Positions 33,476 to 44,063 of a stretch of DNA of 64,000 nucleotides are shown piece by piece. Location of the stretch: contig OX359245.1 of assembly GCA_947179485.1 (NCBI GenBank), positions 45,495,067 to 45,559,066 on the forward strand. The letters run 5' to 3'. The notes below the pieces were generated by a model. The model ran no database searches. It saw only the letters and a program-made list of their open reading frames with translations, and was not told where the DNA came from. The first letter of the stretch is position 1. Every line of letters begins with the position of its first letter. Position numbers and translations under genes: made by a program. This DNA comes from Allacma fusca. Its lineage: Eukaryota > Arthropoda > Collembola > Symphypleona > Sminthuridae.

Positions 33476-35258
33476 ATGAAATATTTAAATTTACACGAAT
33501 TTGAGACAAATTATAAAGTTGTGCACCAAATATTAATAATTTGTGTAAATATATTTACCACATCCCCCGCAACCAGCCAACCAGTTTCGGAAACAGTCAA
33601 AGTCACAACCATCGACTTACAAGATTTACTACCATCTTTAAAAAATTGCTTCATTCGAATCTTTGAGCAAAATGTGACTTTCGATTACTCCACGCTCACC
33701 GTACCTATTGTCCTGACGAATGTAAACAGCTACTACAAATGTGGAAACAGCTACGAATGTGAATTATCCGGCTTACCTGTCCCTATTTGCACGATTTGCC
33801 TATTTACGAGTCTCTGAGTTCTTGCTACAAAAACAAAATAATGAATGGAAGGAACTTCTATCCTTGGTCAGCTGATGAGATAAAGAAAAATATTTCTACA
33901 ACTTGTCAATTTTTTCCCTTGACAGGAGAGGAATCATTTAGTGCTATAAAAGCAAGTAGAACTTTTTTGAGGGAGGACTTCAATCAAACACTAATGCGAG
34001 AATTGTGCTCTAAGTCCAAGGAAGAAATTCATAATTATTCCTGTGTTCAAACATATTTCATTTGGAGCAAAACAGCCTTGGATGGTTTTAAATTTTACCA
34101 GGTTAGCTATGAGAATGATTTCAATTTCATTACCTCCGATGGAATCTACCAAGTCAAAAATACAATCACAGATTACTTGACACCATTCGGAACTAAAGTT
34201 CGATGGTGCTTGCTGGTTGCTTTTATTGGAATTGCTCTCATCAACACTGGTCTTACTTTTCAGCGAAAGATGTTCACCCGAGGTTTAGTAAACGGGTTTT
34301 TTCACATAACCAGTATCGTCCTAGAACAAGGAACTGATCTACCGGTTCTTACGACCACAAAATCAAAACTTTTTACTGCTTGGAAAATCGTATTATTTTT
34401 CTTCATTCCATTAGCGATGATCTTAGGGGTAAATTACAAAAGTTTCGTCAAATCGGACTTCTCGATACCAATACCCTACAAAACTAGTTGGAATGGTTTA
34501 AAACAACTAGTCGATGCTGACTTTGAGGTGTTCGTGCCAATGGAGAATTGCAAAGTGAAGTTAAACTTGCCAAGCTTTCAAATAAGCAAGAGTATCAAAT
34601 TTTGCAAACCTGGACACTCGGATTTTTGGGAAGCTACCATGTGTGAAGAACACCTCAAAAAACAGAAATACGCATCGTTTCTGGAAGCAGTGACGCTGTT
34701 TGATACAGATTTGGTGAATCTTGAAAGTGGAGACATTCCAAAATATTACTCCACAATTCTTGATCTCGGAAGTCAAACCACTTTCGTTTGCTTGGAAAAT
34801 TTGCCGGAATTCGTGAGAACAAATTTGAGTAAGTCAAGAACAGCGTTCCTGGTTTTCAAGTATGAGTTTGATTCCTATTGGAGGTTAATTCAGGAGTTGG
34901 AAGTCATTGGGGTCAAATTTGGTCACAACTTTGGGAGCAATGATAGTTTGCTAAAAAAGCCAAAAGGATTTTACATTTCGGGTACTGGGGATGAAAATTA
35001 CAATTGGGTACACAAAAGAATGAATGTACTCTTAACCTCAGGGATTTACTGGTTCTGGGGAAAGTGGGAACAGATCCGGAATGGTAATTTCCTCCGAAAT
35101 CTTCGGTTGTACCAGCCAAGGCTTTAGTAATGACAGATTTTGAGCTAGCTTTCATTGTATTCATTATTTTACTGACAATTGGTTCTCTTCCGTTTGCAAT
35201 TGAAGTCAATCTAGGTTTGGTTGCTTATTGTAAGAGAGGAAAACATTTGATGATTTGA
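33476..35258 (+). pseudogene. IR-like receptor pseudogene with internal deletion and frameshift
   Basis: The first 100 codons are nearly identical to the copy at 7965 (TIDLQDLLPSLKNCFIRIFE). At about 33775 the sequence jumps from ECELSG to the segment before YESLSSCYKNK, deleting about 450 bases and shifting frame. The second part is open through the membrane region (RWCLLVAFIGIALINTG, pore VLEQGTDLP, MILGVNYKSFVKSDF) to about 35090. There a short deletion after GGTAATTTC shifts the frame, and the last membrane helix (DFELAFIVFIILLTIG) is readable only in another frame. The C-terminal half closely matches the copy at 50881. It cannot make the channel. Confidence 0.85.
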
Positions 35259-37323
35259 ACGTGTAATTGGGAACTGGTAGTTTCATAGATTTTTTTTTCT
35301 TTATATGTATCCAGTTTTTTGGAGCAACTCCAGGAAGCTGGATTTTTCAAATAAGCCCGGGATAAGGTTCTCAGCAGATAGGATAATTCCCTTATACTAT
35401 CCGTATCCGACCCGAATTTTGACGGATAAAATTGAAGCGTATCCGATCCTATCCGCTTCCATCGGATAAAAAATAACATTATCCGAAACTTATCGGTACT
35501 GTTTCGGATGACATGTTTATCCTATCCGAAGCCGAAAAAAGGGAGCTCTCCGATCCTGTCTGCGGATACACAAATCAATTGTCGAAATTGAAATTGCTCC
35601 TAGAGTTTGGCGTTTAGTATTAAATATAATATACTGTTAACTTATAACAAATTGTAATGACAGAAGAAAATGCATATATTTTTTGGCAAAACTTTAAATA
35701 TACACAGTTTAAGACTTAATAGTTTTTTTGTTTGATACTCAAAAACTAACTCGAAAACATTAACAATTTAAAGCATATAAGAACAGGTAACCAGAATAAG
35801 CAGTTAAACTTAAAAATGTGTCTGAATTTCGCTCGCATTTGTTCTAATTTGTTTGAACATGTACATATTTGACATATCAATATTTGTCAAATGCTTTGAT
35901 CCCATATACATATAATCTTAGAGGGAGATTCACCATGCCGTATTAGTTAGAATGTAACCCTAAAATAAAATATTGTGAAAATATTAGCATGAAGATAAAA
36001 TACCTTTGGATTATCTTGTTCATGTTCCCTTTATATGTTTGAGATTTGCTAAGTGCAGACTTAGATTATTTAATAATTGCATTACCGTCGTAGTCGTGGA
36101 GGAGACATTTAGAATTTATTCCTTTCGCCTCAGTTAAGAGGTAACAATTGTAAGTATAGCAAAATTCTTACGTTTAAGCAAACTAGCTTGGTAAGTACGT
36201 ATAAAACCTGCACAGACTTTGTTTATCTATGATATCAACGTTTATTGACGTAATTAAAATCAATTTTTTCAAAGATGAATTGTACCAATAAAATAGTAAA
36301 ATGATGATAGCACTTTTATAATAATAAAACTGCGTTTAATGGAATTCAGTGCGAATTTTCAGTATTCACAATACCTGAATCGTTTTATTTGAAATATTGA
36401 AATTCAATCGAATCAATCTTTACCGAAAATGCAATTTTAATTTTAAAAAATCGTTAACAAACTCGTCCATCCAGTAACCTTTAAGTGGCTTCCTGTTTTA
36501 GTGTGCTCTGAAAAAACAGTCGTCATTTCGGGAAAGTGAATTATTTTAGTTTTGAATGTATCCACGGAAACCTTAATTTTCGGATCTTTATAAATTTTAA
36601 ATTGTAGTAAACCACAATTTTACTAATGTTAATTAAATAATTCATACGAAGAGCATGTTGTTTTAAGGTACAAATTTACTATTTGTATTCCGTATTGTAT
36701 TACATGTACCGAACAAATTTTATTAGTAGTACAAACATTTTGCATTAAGTGACAACTCCATGAAATCCATTCTATAAGCTAGTTAAAATTAAGACTATTA
36801 ATTAGAATTGGAAACCCCGGGTGGCTTCATTGTCTCTTTAAAATATGAACTTTCTTAGAAGCTCAAATTTTAAATGCTCCTATAAATTAACAACAAGTAC
36901 AACTTGGAGCGTTAAAAAAGACAAAATCAAAACGATACGTCAAAATTTGATGAATTTTAAATACAATGTACAGCAAAAACTTAGTCCACGCAAGCGGCAA
37001 TGTCAAAAATTGTGTTTTTGTGGAAAATTTTCTTTTTCAGTTTTCAAAATTAGTTCCCTTCATGCAACTCAAAACTTCTGGATAAAGCGGTCAATGAAGT
37101 GCAACAAATTCAGATTTTTTTTCTGAACATAAATAATTAATAATAATTAAATATGGAATAAAATGGTTTTCGGGATTCCCATTTGTACATAAAGTGGAGA
37201 CCTACGATATCCGTATTTTACATGCAATCAAATGCGTAAGCAGTTTCTTGAGTTAAAAACCATATGATTTGTACAATTTAAACGGAAAGTGGTCACAAGG
37301 TTTTAACGATATTCCGAATCGCT
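35259..37323. other. duplicated spacer with a TATCCGA-word patch
   Basis: No gene. Positions 35330-35585 hold many TATCCGATCC/GGATAGGATA words in both orientations, like the interiors of the hAT-like elements, but no clean ends were found. The remainder, for example CCACAATTTTACTAATG and TACGAAGAGCATGTT, is similar to 56460-57650, which marks the spacer as part of the segmental duplication. Confidence 0.55.
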
Positions 37324-38157
37324 TCACAGAGTCGCATTGAATAAATTCTGGAGTTCTTGCACCGCAAAACTTCCCAATTTCCGAGCAGCCTCCTCAGACC
37401 CCAGAAGATTCTTATCCAACGTGAAATTAAAGCGCTATTGATTATTCAATCCTCCAGTGGCAGTCACCAATCCTTTAAAATTCCCCAGAACATAAATAAA
37501 CTAATAATTATAGAAGAAACAATTGGCGGATATAGTTCTAAATAAAATATTCCGATAGAACAAAACTTACCCACAGAATAAAAAGTCCCCATGGCCACAA
37601 TAATATCCACCATTTCATGCTCATCGTAACTCTCCCGACCAATGGTCGTTGGGAAGTTGGTACAGCCCACGGCTATATTAAATATCCTCAGGAACAGATC
37701 CGCGAAAAATTTCCTCACCTGCATCTACAATATCGACGCCACACAAATCACCACCATGTACATCGAAGCAGCCGTCGACGTACTCAGGCTCTCAAAATTC
37801 TTCTGGATTTTCAGCATCCGGTCCACTGAGGAATAACTCTTAATTGGCCATTCCCCAAATATCATAGCCCTGCATATAAAATGCCCCAAATAATAATAAT
37901 AATAATTAAACCCAAAAATTAAAACAAATAACAAAAATATTCAAAACTCACAGATGAATATTCTTCCATTCGGGATGGTTAGGTCTCGGGAGGACAAAAG
38001 CGGACACCAAGGTGTGCGGCACACTTTGACCTGATACCTCGATGGCTGTCTCAATGGCGCCAAACATCGCAGCGTACAGCACAGTCGCATAAGCAACAGC
38101 AACATTGAAATGATCCTAGATCCTCTTGACGATCTCCACATTAACACTGGAACCACT
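37324..38157 (-). pseudogene. WS/DGAT-like acyltransferase copy 1, 3' part
   Basis: Exon-like pieces on the minus strand run 38157-37952 (NVAVAYATVLYAAMFGAIE then SVPHTLVSAFVLPRPNHPE), ending at a GTGAGT donor; 37869-37571 (AMIFGEWPIKSYSSVDRM, IAVGCTNFPTT), with a GCAG acceptor and a GTAAGT donor; and a last exon ending at the TGA 37326-37324 (FTLDKNLLGSEEAARK). They resemble the C-terminal half of wax ester synthase/diacylglycerol acyltransferases. Lesions: TAG after VICVASIL, a TAG in the last exon (CAA-TAG) and a stop near the 38115 end. The 5' half lies at 47909-47086 beyond a 9-kb insertion. Confidence 0.7.
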
Positions 38158-38162
38158 GGTGC

Positions 38163-38345
38163 CCACGAGCTTGACTAGTCTAGTCTAGTCTATTCTTTCG
38201 GAGGACTGTCTTTGTCTATTCAATTCTAGTCTACTCTTCGACGAATTTATTCGCACTAGTCTATTCTAGTCCTATTTATACGTTGTCCTAAAACTCCTAG
38301 TCTATTCCTAGTCAATTCCTATTCCATTCTTATTCAAGACTAAAA
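38163..38345. repeat. CTAGTC-word array, left
   Basis: GACTAGTCTAGTCTAGTCTA is followed by looser CTAGTCTATTC and CTAGTCAATTC words. It mirrors the larger array at 46430-47085 at the other edge of the block. Confidence 0.85.
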
Positions 38346-38920
38346 CTAAAAAATTCCCATGAATTGCTCAAATGTAATGGACGAGGGAATGCCCTGATCC
38401 TGGTCTTGGACTCGGAAATTCATGAATAAAATGAGGAAGGTCGGGATGAGGAGATAAAATTGCAGGATCTGCCAGATAGCTTAATGAGGAGATATAATCA
38501 GGGATGGGAAGAAGGTATATGCTCGCAGTTAATCATTACAATTTGTAACAAAAAAGAGGGAGTGTTACGCGTATATCCCCGGCTCGAACGAAAGGATGAA
38601 ATGCAATTGCATGTGTATATGATGAATAACGATTATGTATCGTGTAACGTACAGGCAATAACCGCAGTAATATGGAAATTTAATAAACGAATTAATTAAA
38701 TATTCTTTATGAATTAATAGTACGTGAAATACGAAGGTAGGGTCTGCCCGCACTTGCTCGGTGGCGGCCTGGTAGGATATAATGAATGACCTGATGAATC
38801 CCCAAAAATGTGTAAAGAATTTTTAGAAATATTTTTGGGAGGGAGCAAAAATATTGGAAAAAAACTACAATACACTCAAGGGTTTTCCTCGGCTGATGGC
38901 TGTGCAGTAGCCAGCTTCTT

Positions 38921-40743
38921 TTAACCCGGTTCCGCCGAAGCGTTCGGAGGAGGGAAATGCTGGATGCCCAAGTGTTCAAAAAGCGCAAGAGTCTCCTCGT
39001 AACTTCCGGGGGAAGGGAAAATTTTCCTTGGTAAACGAATTGCCATAGCGAATTCAGGGTTTCAGGTGAGCAATCCGTCCATGAGATTTCGTAAGCTTCG
39101 GGGGGGGGGTCGAGAGTAGTGTTTCGATCGGTAACAAATAGTTGGGCTCGACTCGACTCGAAACAAAAACCCGGTTTAAATTCCACAAAATTTACATAAA
39201 ATACAACATCACACAGTCCCGAAAAATGAGCATGAAACAAAGCATTTTTTTTGTAAAATCAAAATAATGCAGCAATCATTGTGTCGTTTTAATTTTCTTC
39301 AATATAATTTCAAACTTTCATTATAATTTGGTACAACCGGCCATCCCTCCGTAATGCTCTTCATTGTTCCTTCGATAAACTTGTTATATGCCAACTTTAA
39401 CCATGATATTAAAAGCGGTAACTTCCATAACGTATCTCCTTGAGTAACCAAACATTTCAGTGTTAAAATGTCGGAGCCAATGAAAAAGCACGCTCGAGAG
39501 GAATGCCAGGAATACCCAAGAATTCACTCGCCATCCTTACCATAGTAGGGTACTTAGCTTCGTGCGCTAATAAAAATTAGGTATTGGTGTGTTATACGGT
39601 CATGTACAAATACTTGCTGCGTACAGAGACTGTTTTGTTTTCTTTGAGGTTTTCCACAAAAACTGCATATTTTTTTTAATCAGGGGTAGCAGGAAGGCCA
39701 ATTTTTATTGTTAAAGTAACATGAATCAATAATTCCAAAATAATTTTTTAATTTCGAGTTTTGGTAGGGACCGGTAGATTTTGCAAACTCGACCCGATTT
39801 TTTCGGGTCGAAAACTTGATACCCGAAACCGACTCGAAAGCAAACGGTACGAAAAATATTAGGCTCGAACTCGACTCGAACCCGACTCGAACACGAAACC
39901 TCGAGTTTCCCGAACTCGATCAGAAACACTAGTCGAGAGAGTGTACGCCAATTTCTCGTGGAGTGCCGGCGACTGGACGACCAGTACCAATTTATGAAAT
40001 TTTTTAGAGTAGCCTCCTTGGACGGTGATATTCACTTCGGGGATTAAGTTTCCCATTAGGGTGTGAAAATCGGTGGAAGACCGGTTGGGGGGCACAGGGA
40101 TCGGCTCAGGTTTGGGGATTTTCTGCCACGGGGTAGCCGGATCTGAACGTTTTGAAAAGAAAATTTTGGTCCGGAACACGAGGTGTTGGAGACGGGCCAG
40201 GCGGTCCTGTAATGTGTTTATAGCCTGGTCGTTGGCTGGTACGTCCGGGCAAGTGTTCTCCGTATGAAGGTAAGTGGCATAATTAAAACAAAAGTTCACG
40301 GGAAGGTCGCGTTTTTGGAGCGTGAGGACGCGCGTCAAAGTGACGAAACGGGACCATCCGGGGTCGCCCATGTGATTGCGAAGAATGTCGAGATCCGTCA
40401 GGATTTCTGCTTTCGTATACGATGGATCGGTAGTGAGACGCACGCGGGTATCCATGATCCGGACATCAAGTCGGATATGGGAATCGGTGTCAAGCAACCG
40501 AAGGTAGAGTCCCATCCATTCCTCTCTGTAGTGTTGCAGGAGTTGGCGGGCGGGACAAATGGTAGTAAGGTGATGCTGGACCGAATGAAGTAGTTCGGAG
40601 CACTCCGAAGGGCACTGCGGATCCGCTCGCTCGAGAAAGTGCGGGTGAGTTTGAACCCGGGCGAAGATTTTACGCTTTAAGAGCGTATCGCAGAGTTTGG
40701 ATGGCAGGACGGGGGTTCCCCTCTAAAGTACTTGCTGTGCCAT
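38921..40743 (-). pseudogene. BTB/POZ-domain gene, split by a hAT element
   Basis: The reading runs from an ATG at 40743 through an N-terminal region of about 200 residues (QLLQHYREEW, TLQKRDLPVNFCFNYATYLH) into a BTB start (EVNITVQGGYSKKFHKLVLV then QSPALHEKL). It is interrupted by the transposon at 39117-39931 and continues PPPEAYEISWTDCSPETLNS, LWQFVYQGK, then in a shifted frame GSYEETLALFEHLGIQHFP to a TAA at 38921. This order is that of a BTB fold, a protein-interaction domain. Lesions: TAG at codon 7 (40723-40725), the insertion, and a one-base loss in the run GGAAAATTTT near 39030. The family is inferred from motifs; host gene or transposon cargo is undecided. Confidence 0.6.
39117..39931. 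mobile_element. non-autonomous hAT element, TCGAGTTCGAG-word family, copy 2
   Basis: The 815-bp element, inverted relative to the copy at 1782-2721, is flanked by the exact 8-bp duplication GTCGAGAG (39109-39116 and 39932-39939). The ends are TAGTGTTTCGATCGG and, in reverse, TAGTGTTTCTGATCG. It shares long internal stretches with copy 1, for example around CAACTTTAACCATGATATT. It interrupts the BTB coding region after AYTLST. Confidence 0.93.
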
Positions 40744-42255
40744 ACTAATGTAAAAATAATAGGGGTCTTAGAATTAGCCTTGATTAAGTCTAACTAAACG
40801 AAGTCTGGCTGCCGATAAGTCGCCCTGTGTGGGAGCCCCGTAGGCCTAAAATTACCGCTCCGGACAAATAGATTATAAAAATCAGACTTACATGCCGGAG
40901 AGTGTATGTTAAAGTTTAAGTACAGAGCCTAGGAGAAGAGCCCGAAGAGAACAGAATGACAGTAGTCAACTTTTGTGGAGAGAAGGACTGGAGACGTCCA
41001 CGAGGTAGGTAAGATAAGGTTGGAATGATTTAGAAAATTGATCGAGGAGTCCAGGAGGGCCAGTCTTGTGAAATGGTTTTTTGAGGAGATTTCCTTTTAG
41101 GAGATTATTCAGATAGGAATATCGTTCCATGGATAAGGATATTTTGTGAGTGTCTTAGGTATTTAGGGATAAACGGTCAGGTTCTGACAACAGGTAGGAT
41201 AACTTGAGTTATATTTTAAGGTTGAATTGGTAAGTTTATTTAAATCGCAAGGAACATTCTCGATTAGGCCCATTAAGTTTTTGTGGGCTCCTGTATTGAC
41301 AGGCAAATTGGTGATAGCGATAGCCATAAATAGGTATTCCGGTTTAACTAAAAGTTAAATTGTGTGGAGGAATGTGGTCGTTCCTCTCCCTCTCCCCTAA
41401 CTGTGAGGACGGGCCCACCGTCACGCCGTTCAGGACTCAATGTAACGAAGACATAGGTGAAGAAAGGAGAAGCCCCACCAAAGAGAAATTTCCCTAAATG
41501 AAAGGAAGGATGACGCCGCACGCTTATAGGACATGGCGGGGGTCATTAATGTGTTGCCTATACGGGAGGCTGGGGGATAGACACCAGCCATTCGTAGGAT
41601 AGTATATGTGTGTGTATGCAAAAAAGAATGTAATTTAATATACGCGTATGGTATTGTGTTATGTGTATAGGTGCTATAGAGGAGTCCTATATGTGTTGAG
41701 CCTTGTGCTCTTAGGTTATGGATTTATAGTGCTAATTTTAAAATTAAAGCGACCATCTTGCGAGGAGGGGCCGACCCAGACGTGGGTTAGGTAATTTAAC
41801 GAATGTAGTAACGAGGGTAAATACACAACACAGTGTGTCAGGCACTCTCGTTCGAGTTAGGTATATCTTCGGTTTTTGCCCATGCCATCTTAAGAAATGA
41901 GGATCAAGGAAATATAACCTTTATGCTTGTATGTATTTTCAGGTATAAGTAAGCATCGGGGTCGTTTTAGAACTGTTAGCCAGCGTGCTAAATTACAACA
42001 CAGTCGCTCACTCGAGTCAACATCGGAGGGGACATGTGTAAGTGGTGGGTAGATACAAGGGATTAATTAATATAATAATTTAAAAAAATAAAACCTACGG
42101 ATGATTCCCGATACACGGAATCAAATTTGTAGATTATTTACGGCCTGGCTGAAGCCTTTCCGGGGGCTTCCGGTTCCGATTCGGATATCTCCGATTTTCT
42201 GGAGGACGGATGTCGGAGGAGCCCGGGCTTTGCGAAAAGGATTTCGCGACGGCGG
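40744..42255. other. noncoding part of the insertion block
   Basis: The region has higher G+C than the outer DNA and no long open frame on either strand. It could hold an LTR or 3' untranslated part of the gag-like unit, but no direct-repeat partner was recognised. Confidence 0.4.
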
Positions 42256-43176
42256 CTAAGGCTTTTCTGTGGGTACCATTGTCCACCCAAAATCCTCCGT
42301 TCCCGGATGTGCAACTAGGCCCGTAATTGCTGACTCCTGTGGCACCCTCTTTGATGGGGTTGTGCTCTTCAGTCCTGGCAATTTTAATGGGCGCGGAAGT
42401 TCCTCATGAGGGCCCTTTACGGAGACCATGTGAGTCACCGGTGGCACCGGAAAAGGTCGCGCTACCTCTGGTGGCGGTATTTCCGCCAACACCTTTGGCG
42501 CCTTTATTTTGATGGGAAGCAGGGGCCTCCCTGGGAAGTGGACCACGGGTAACACACCCATTCTGTTCGGTGGCACCGACACAGTCGATAATCTTTCGGG
42601 AACACCCGAACCTTCCCCTGGGCCGGGAAAGTGTGCGTCCCGCACATGCGGAGTACCGATTGGTCCATCCGTGGGAATTCCTGGGGAAATAAATAAAGAA
42701 ATATTTGAGTTAGATTTTGTAAGGGGTAATGGAGCCAGACCTGTAGGGTACACAGTGTCTCGAGGGCTCAAGAACGGGTTGATAAGTGGGATATCTCCTA
42801 TGGTGACGCGCCCGCTAATCTGGGATTCGTCAGAATTGATATGGGAAAGAAGGGAAATGTTAGAGATTGGAATTTTAGACGGAGTGCGGGAGGTCTCCTT
42901 AGGAGACCTATATAATTCCAAAACCGCATGACCCGGTCGTGAAGTAGGATCCCTAAATTCCCTAACTCTGGGAATTTCCTGAATTGACTTATTTCCTTGA
43001 CCCTTAACGACCTCCGCGAAGGACGGCTGAGATACATTACAAATACTGAGGTCGGTGACCTCACTACCCGCTGTTGAGGGCGCAACCGAAGCACAGACTG
43101 TCGTGGCAGGGGGTCGTTTATGGTTTCCTAGGACGGAAGTGTCTGAGGAGGTCTCCGTGGTTGGTCTGTCTGCCAC
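42256..43176 (-). CDS. proline-rich ORF 3 of the gag-like unit, function unknown
   Basis: The 306-codon open frame is rich in Pro, Ser and Thr (EVARPFPVPPVTH, GPGEGSGVPERLST). It has no membrane helix or recognised domain. It overlaps the previous ORF by 59 bases in another frame, so the two may be one protein joined by frameshifting or broken by mutation. Third-position G+C is higher than in the surrounding host DNA. It ends FGWTMVPTEKP. Confidence 0.45.
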   Translation of the reverse strand: MADRPTTETSSDTSVLGNHKRPPATTVCASVAPSTAGSEVTDLSICNVSQPSFAEVVKGQGNKSIQEIPRVREFRDPTSRPGHAVLELYRSPKETSRTPSKIPISNISLLSHINSDESQISGRVTIGDIPLINPFLSPRDTVYPTGLAPLPLTKSNSNISLFISPGIPTDGPIGTPHVRDAHFPGPGEGSGVPERLSTVSVPPNRMGVLPVVHFPGRPLLPIKIKAPKVLAEIPPPEVARPFPVPPVTHMVSVKGPHEELPRPLKLPGLKSTTPSKRVPQESAITGLVAHPGTEDFGWTMVPTEKP

Positions 43177-43984
43177 GTTTCCGTAATTTCTTTTTCTGCT
43201 TTCGCAGGGCGACGGAGTCCCTAGCGGAGTGTAAGCGGGATGGTGTCGGTTTTACCGTAGCCTCGGAGGATGATTGAAGTACGACTGTCCGAGGAGTCGG
43301 TGGCAGCCGATACAGTGAGTAGTCCATCCGAGGCGGGGTCAAAGGTGGTTGACCTGCGGGAGTGAAGATTAAAGGGTGATTAATTATTTCCATAGGTCTC
43401 GATCTTCGCACGGGACTTTTGTCCTCGGCTGGGGTAATCGGAGATTCCTGTAAGGAAGAGAGGTCATGGACATTATTAGTGTGGTGTTCTGATTGTGATT
43501 TAGAAAGGTTATTCGTAGATGAGTGAAATACTCTAGAGGGTATGATCTCGGAGGATTCGAGATGCGCTGACAGTCCATGTGAGGCCGTAAACATTTCGGA
43601 GCTCACGTGAGTCTCCAGAATGTTCAAAGACATGTCCGGTGAGTATGTCGGAGGCGATCTCCGTGAATTTCCAGGTGAGGTAAATTCAAAGGGCTGAAGA
43701 CACAGATGGGACGGGGGTAACCTGCTTGAGCTGTTAAAGAACGACCTCACAAGCATTTGGGCCTGTGGGGTTGATCTTATAGTCGATGCTCGCAGGAAAG
43801 GGGTAGCCGTTCGTAGAGTTAGTGGGAGTGGGACCCGGTTGGTTTGGGTCAGCGAAGTAAAGTTGTTCGGCACTCCGGTTAAAACCGGAGGGATGTATTG
43901 TGCCAGCTTGAAGCTAATTCTGCCGCGGGTCACTGACCGCACAGGATTCTTTGTTGCCGTGGCGCCGGGAAATGGTGGCGCCAA
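43118..43984 (-). CDS. proline/serine-rich ORF 2 of the gag-like unit, function unknown
   Basis: The 288-codon open frame begins 80 bases after the gag-like stop. It is Ser/Pro-rich with a strongly basic patch close to the end (RKQKKKLRKRGRQ), which could act as a nuclear signal or bind nucleic acid. No enzyme motif is seen. Frames change from gag-like ORF to ORF 2 to ORF 3, a step each time. Confidence 0.45.
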   Translation of the reverse strand: MAPPFPGATATKNPVRSVTRGRISFKLAQYIPPVLTGVPNNFTSLTQTNRVPLPLTLRTATPFLRASTIRSTPQAQMLVRSFFNSSSRLPPSHLCLQPFEFTSPGNSRRSPPTYSPDMSLNILETHVSSEMFTASHGLSAHLESSEIIPSRVFHSSTNNLSKSQSEHHTNNVHDLSSLQESPITPAEDKSPVRRSRPMEIINHPLIFTPAGQPPLTPPRMDYSLYRLPPTPRTVVLQSSSEATVKPTPSRLHSARDSVALRKQKKKLRKRGRQTNHGDLLRHFRPRKP

Positions 43985-44063
43985 AATGTTTTGGCAACAA
44001 GTCGCCGAGACAGTTGGGGAGCGATAGGACGTCGTCTTAGTCGGAGGAGACAGGGTCTTAACT

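Noticed and set aside
35225-35479. 84-codon minus-strand frame
   Set aside because: It is made of the TATCCGA-word patch and IR 3' flank read backwards.
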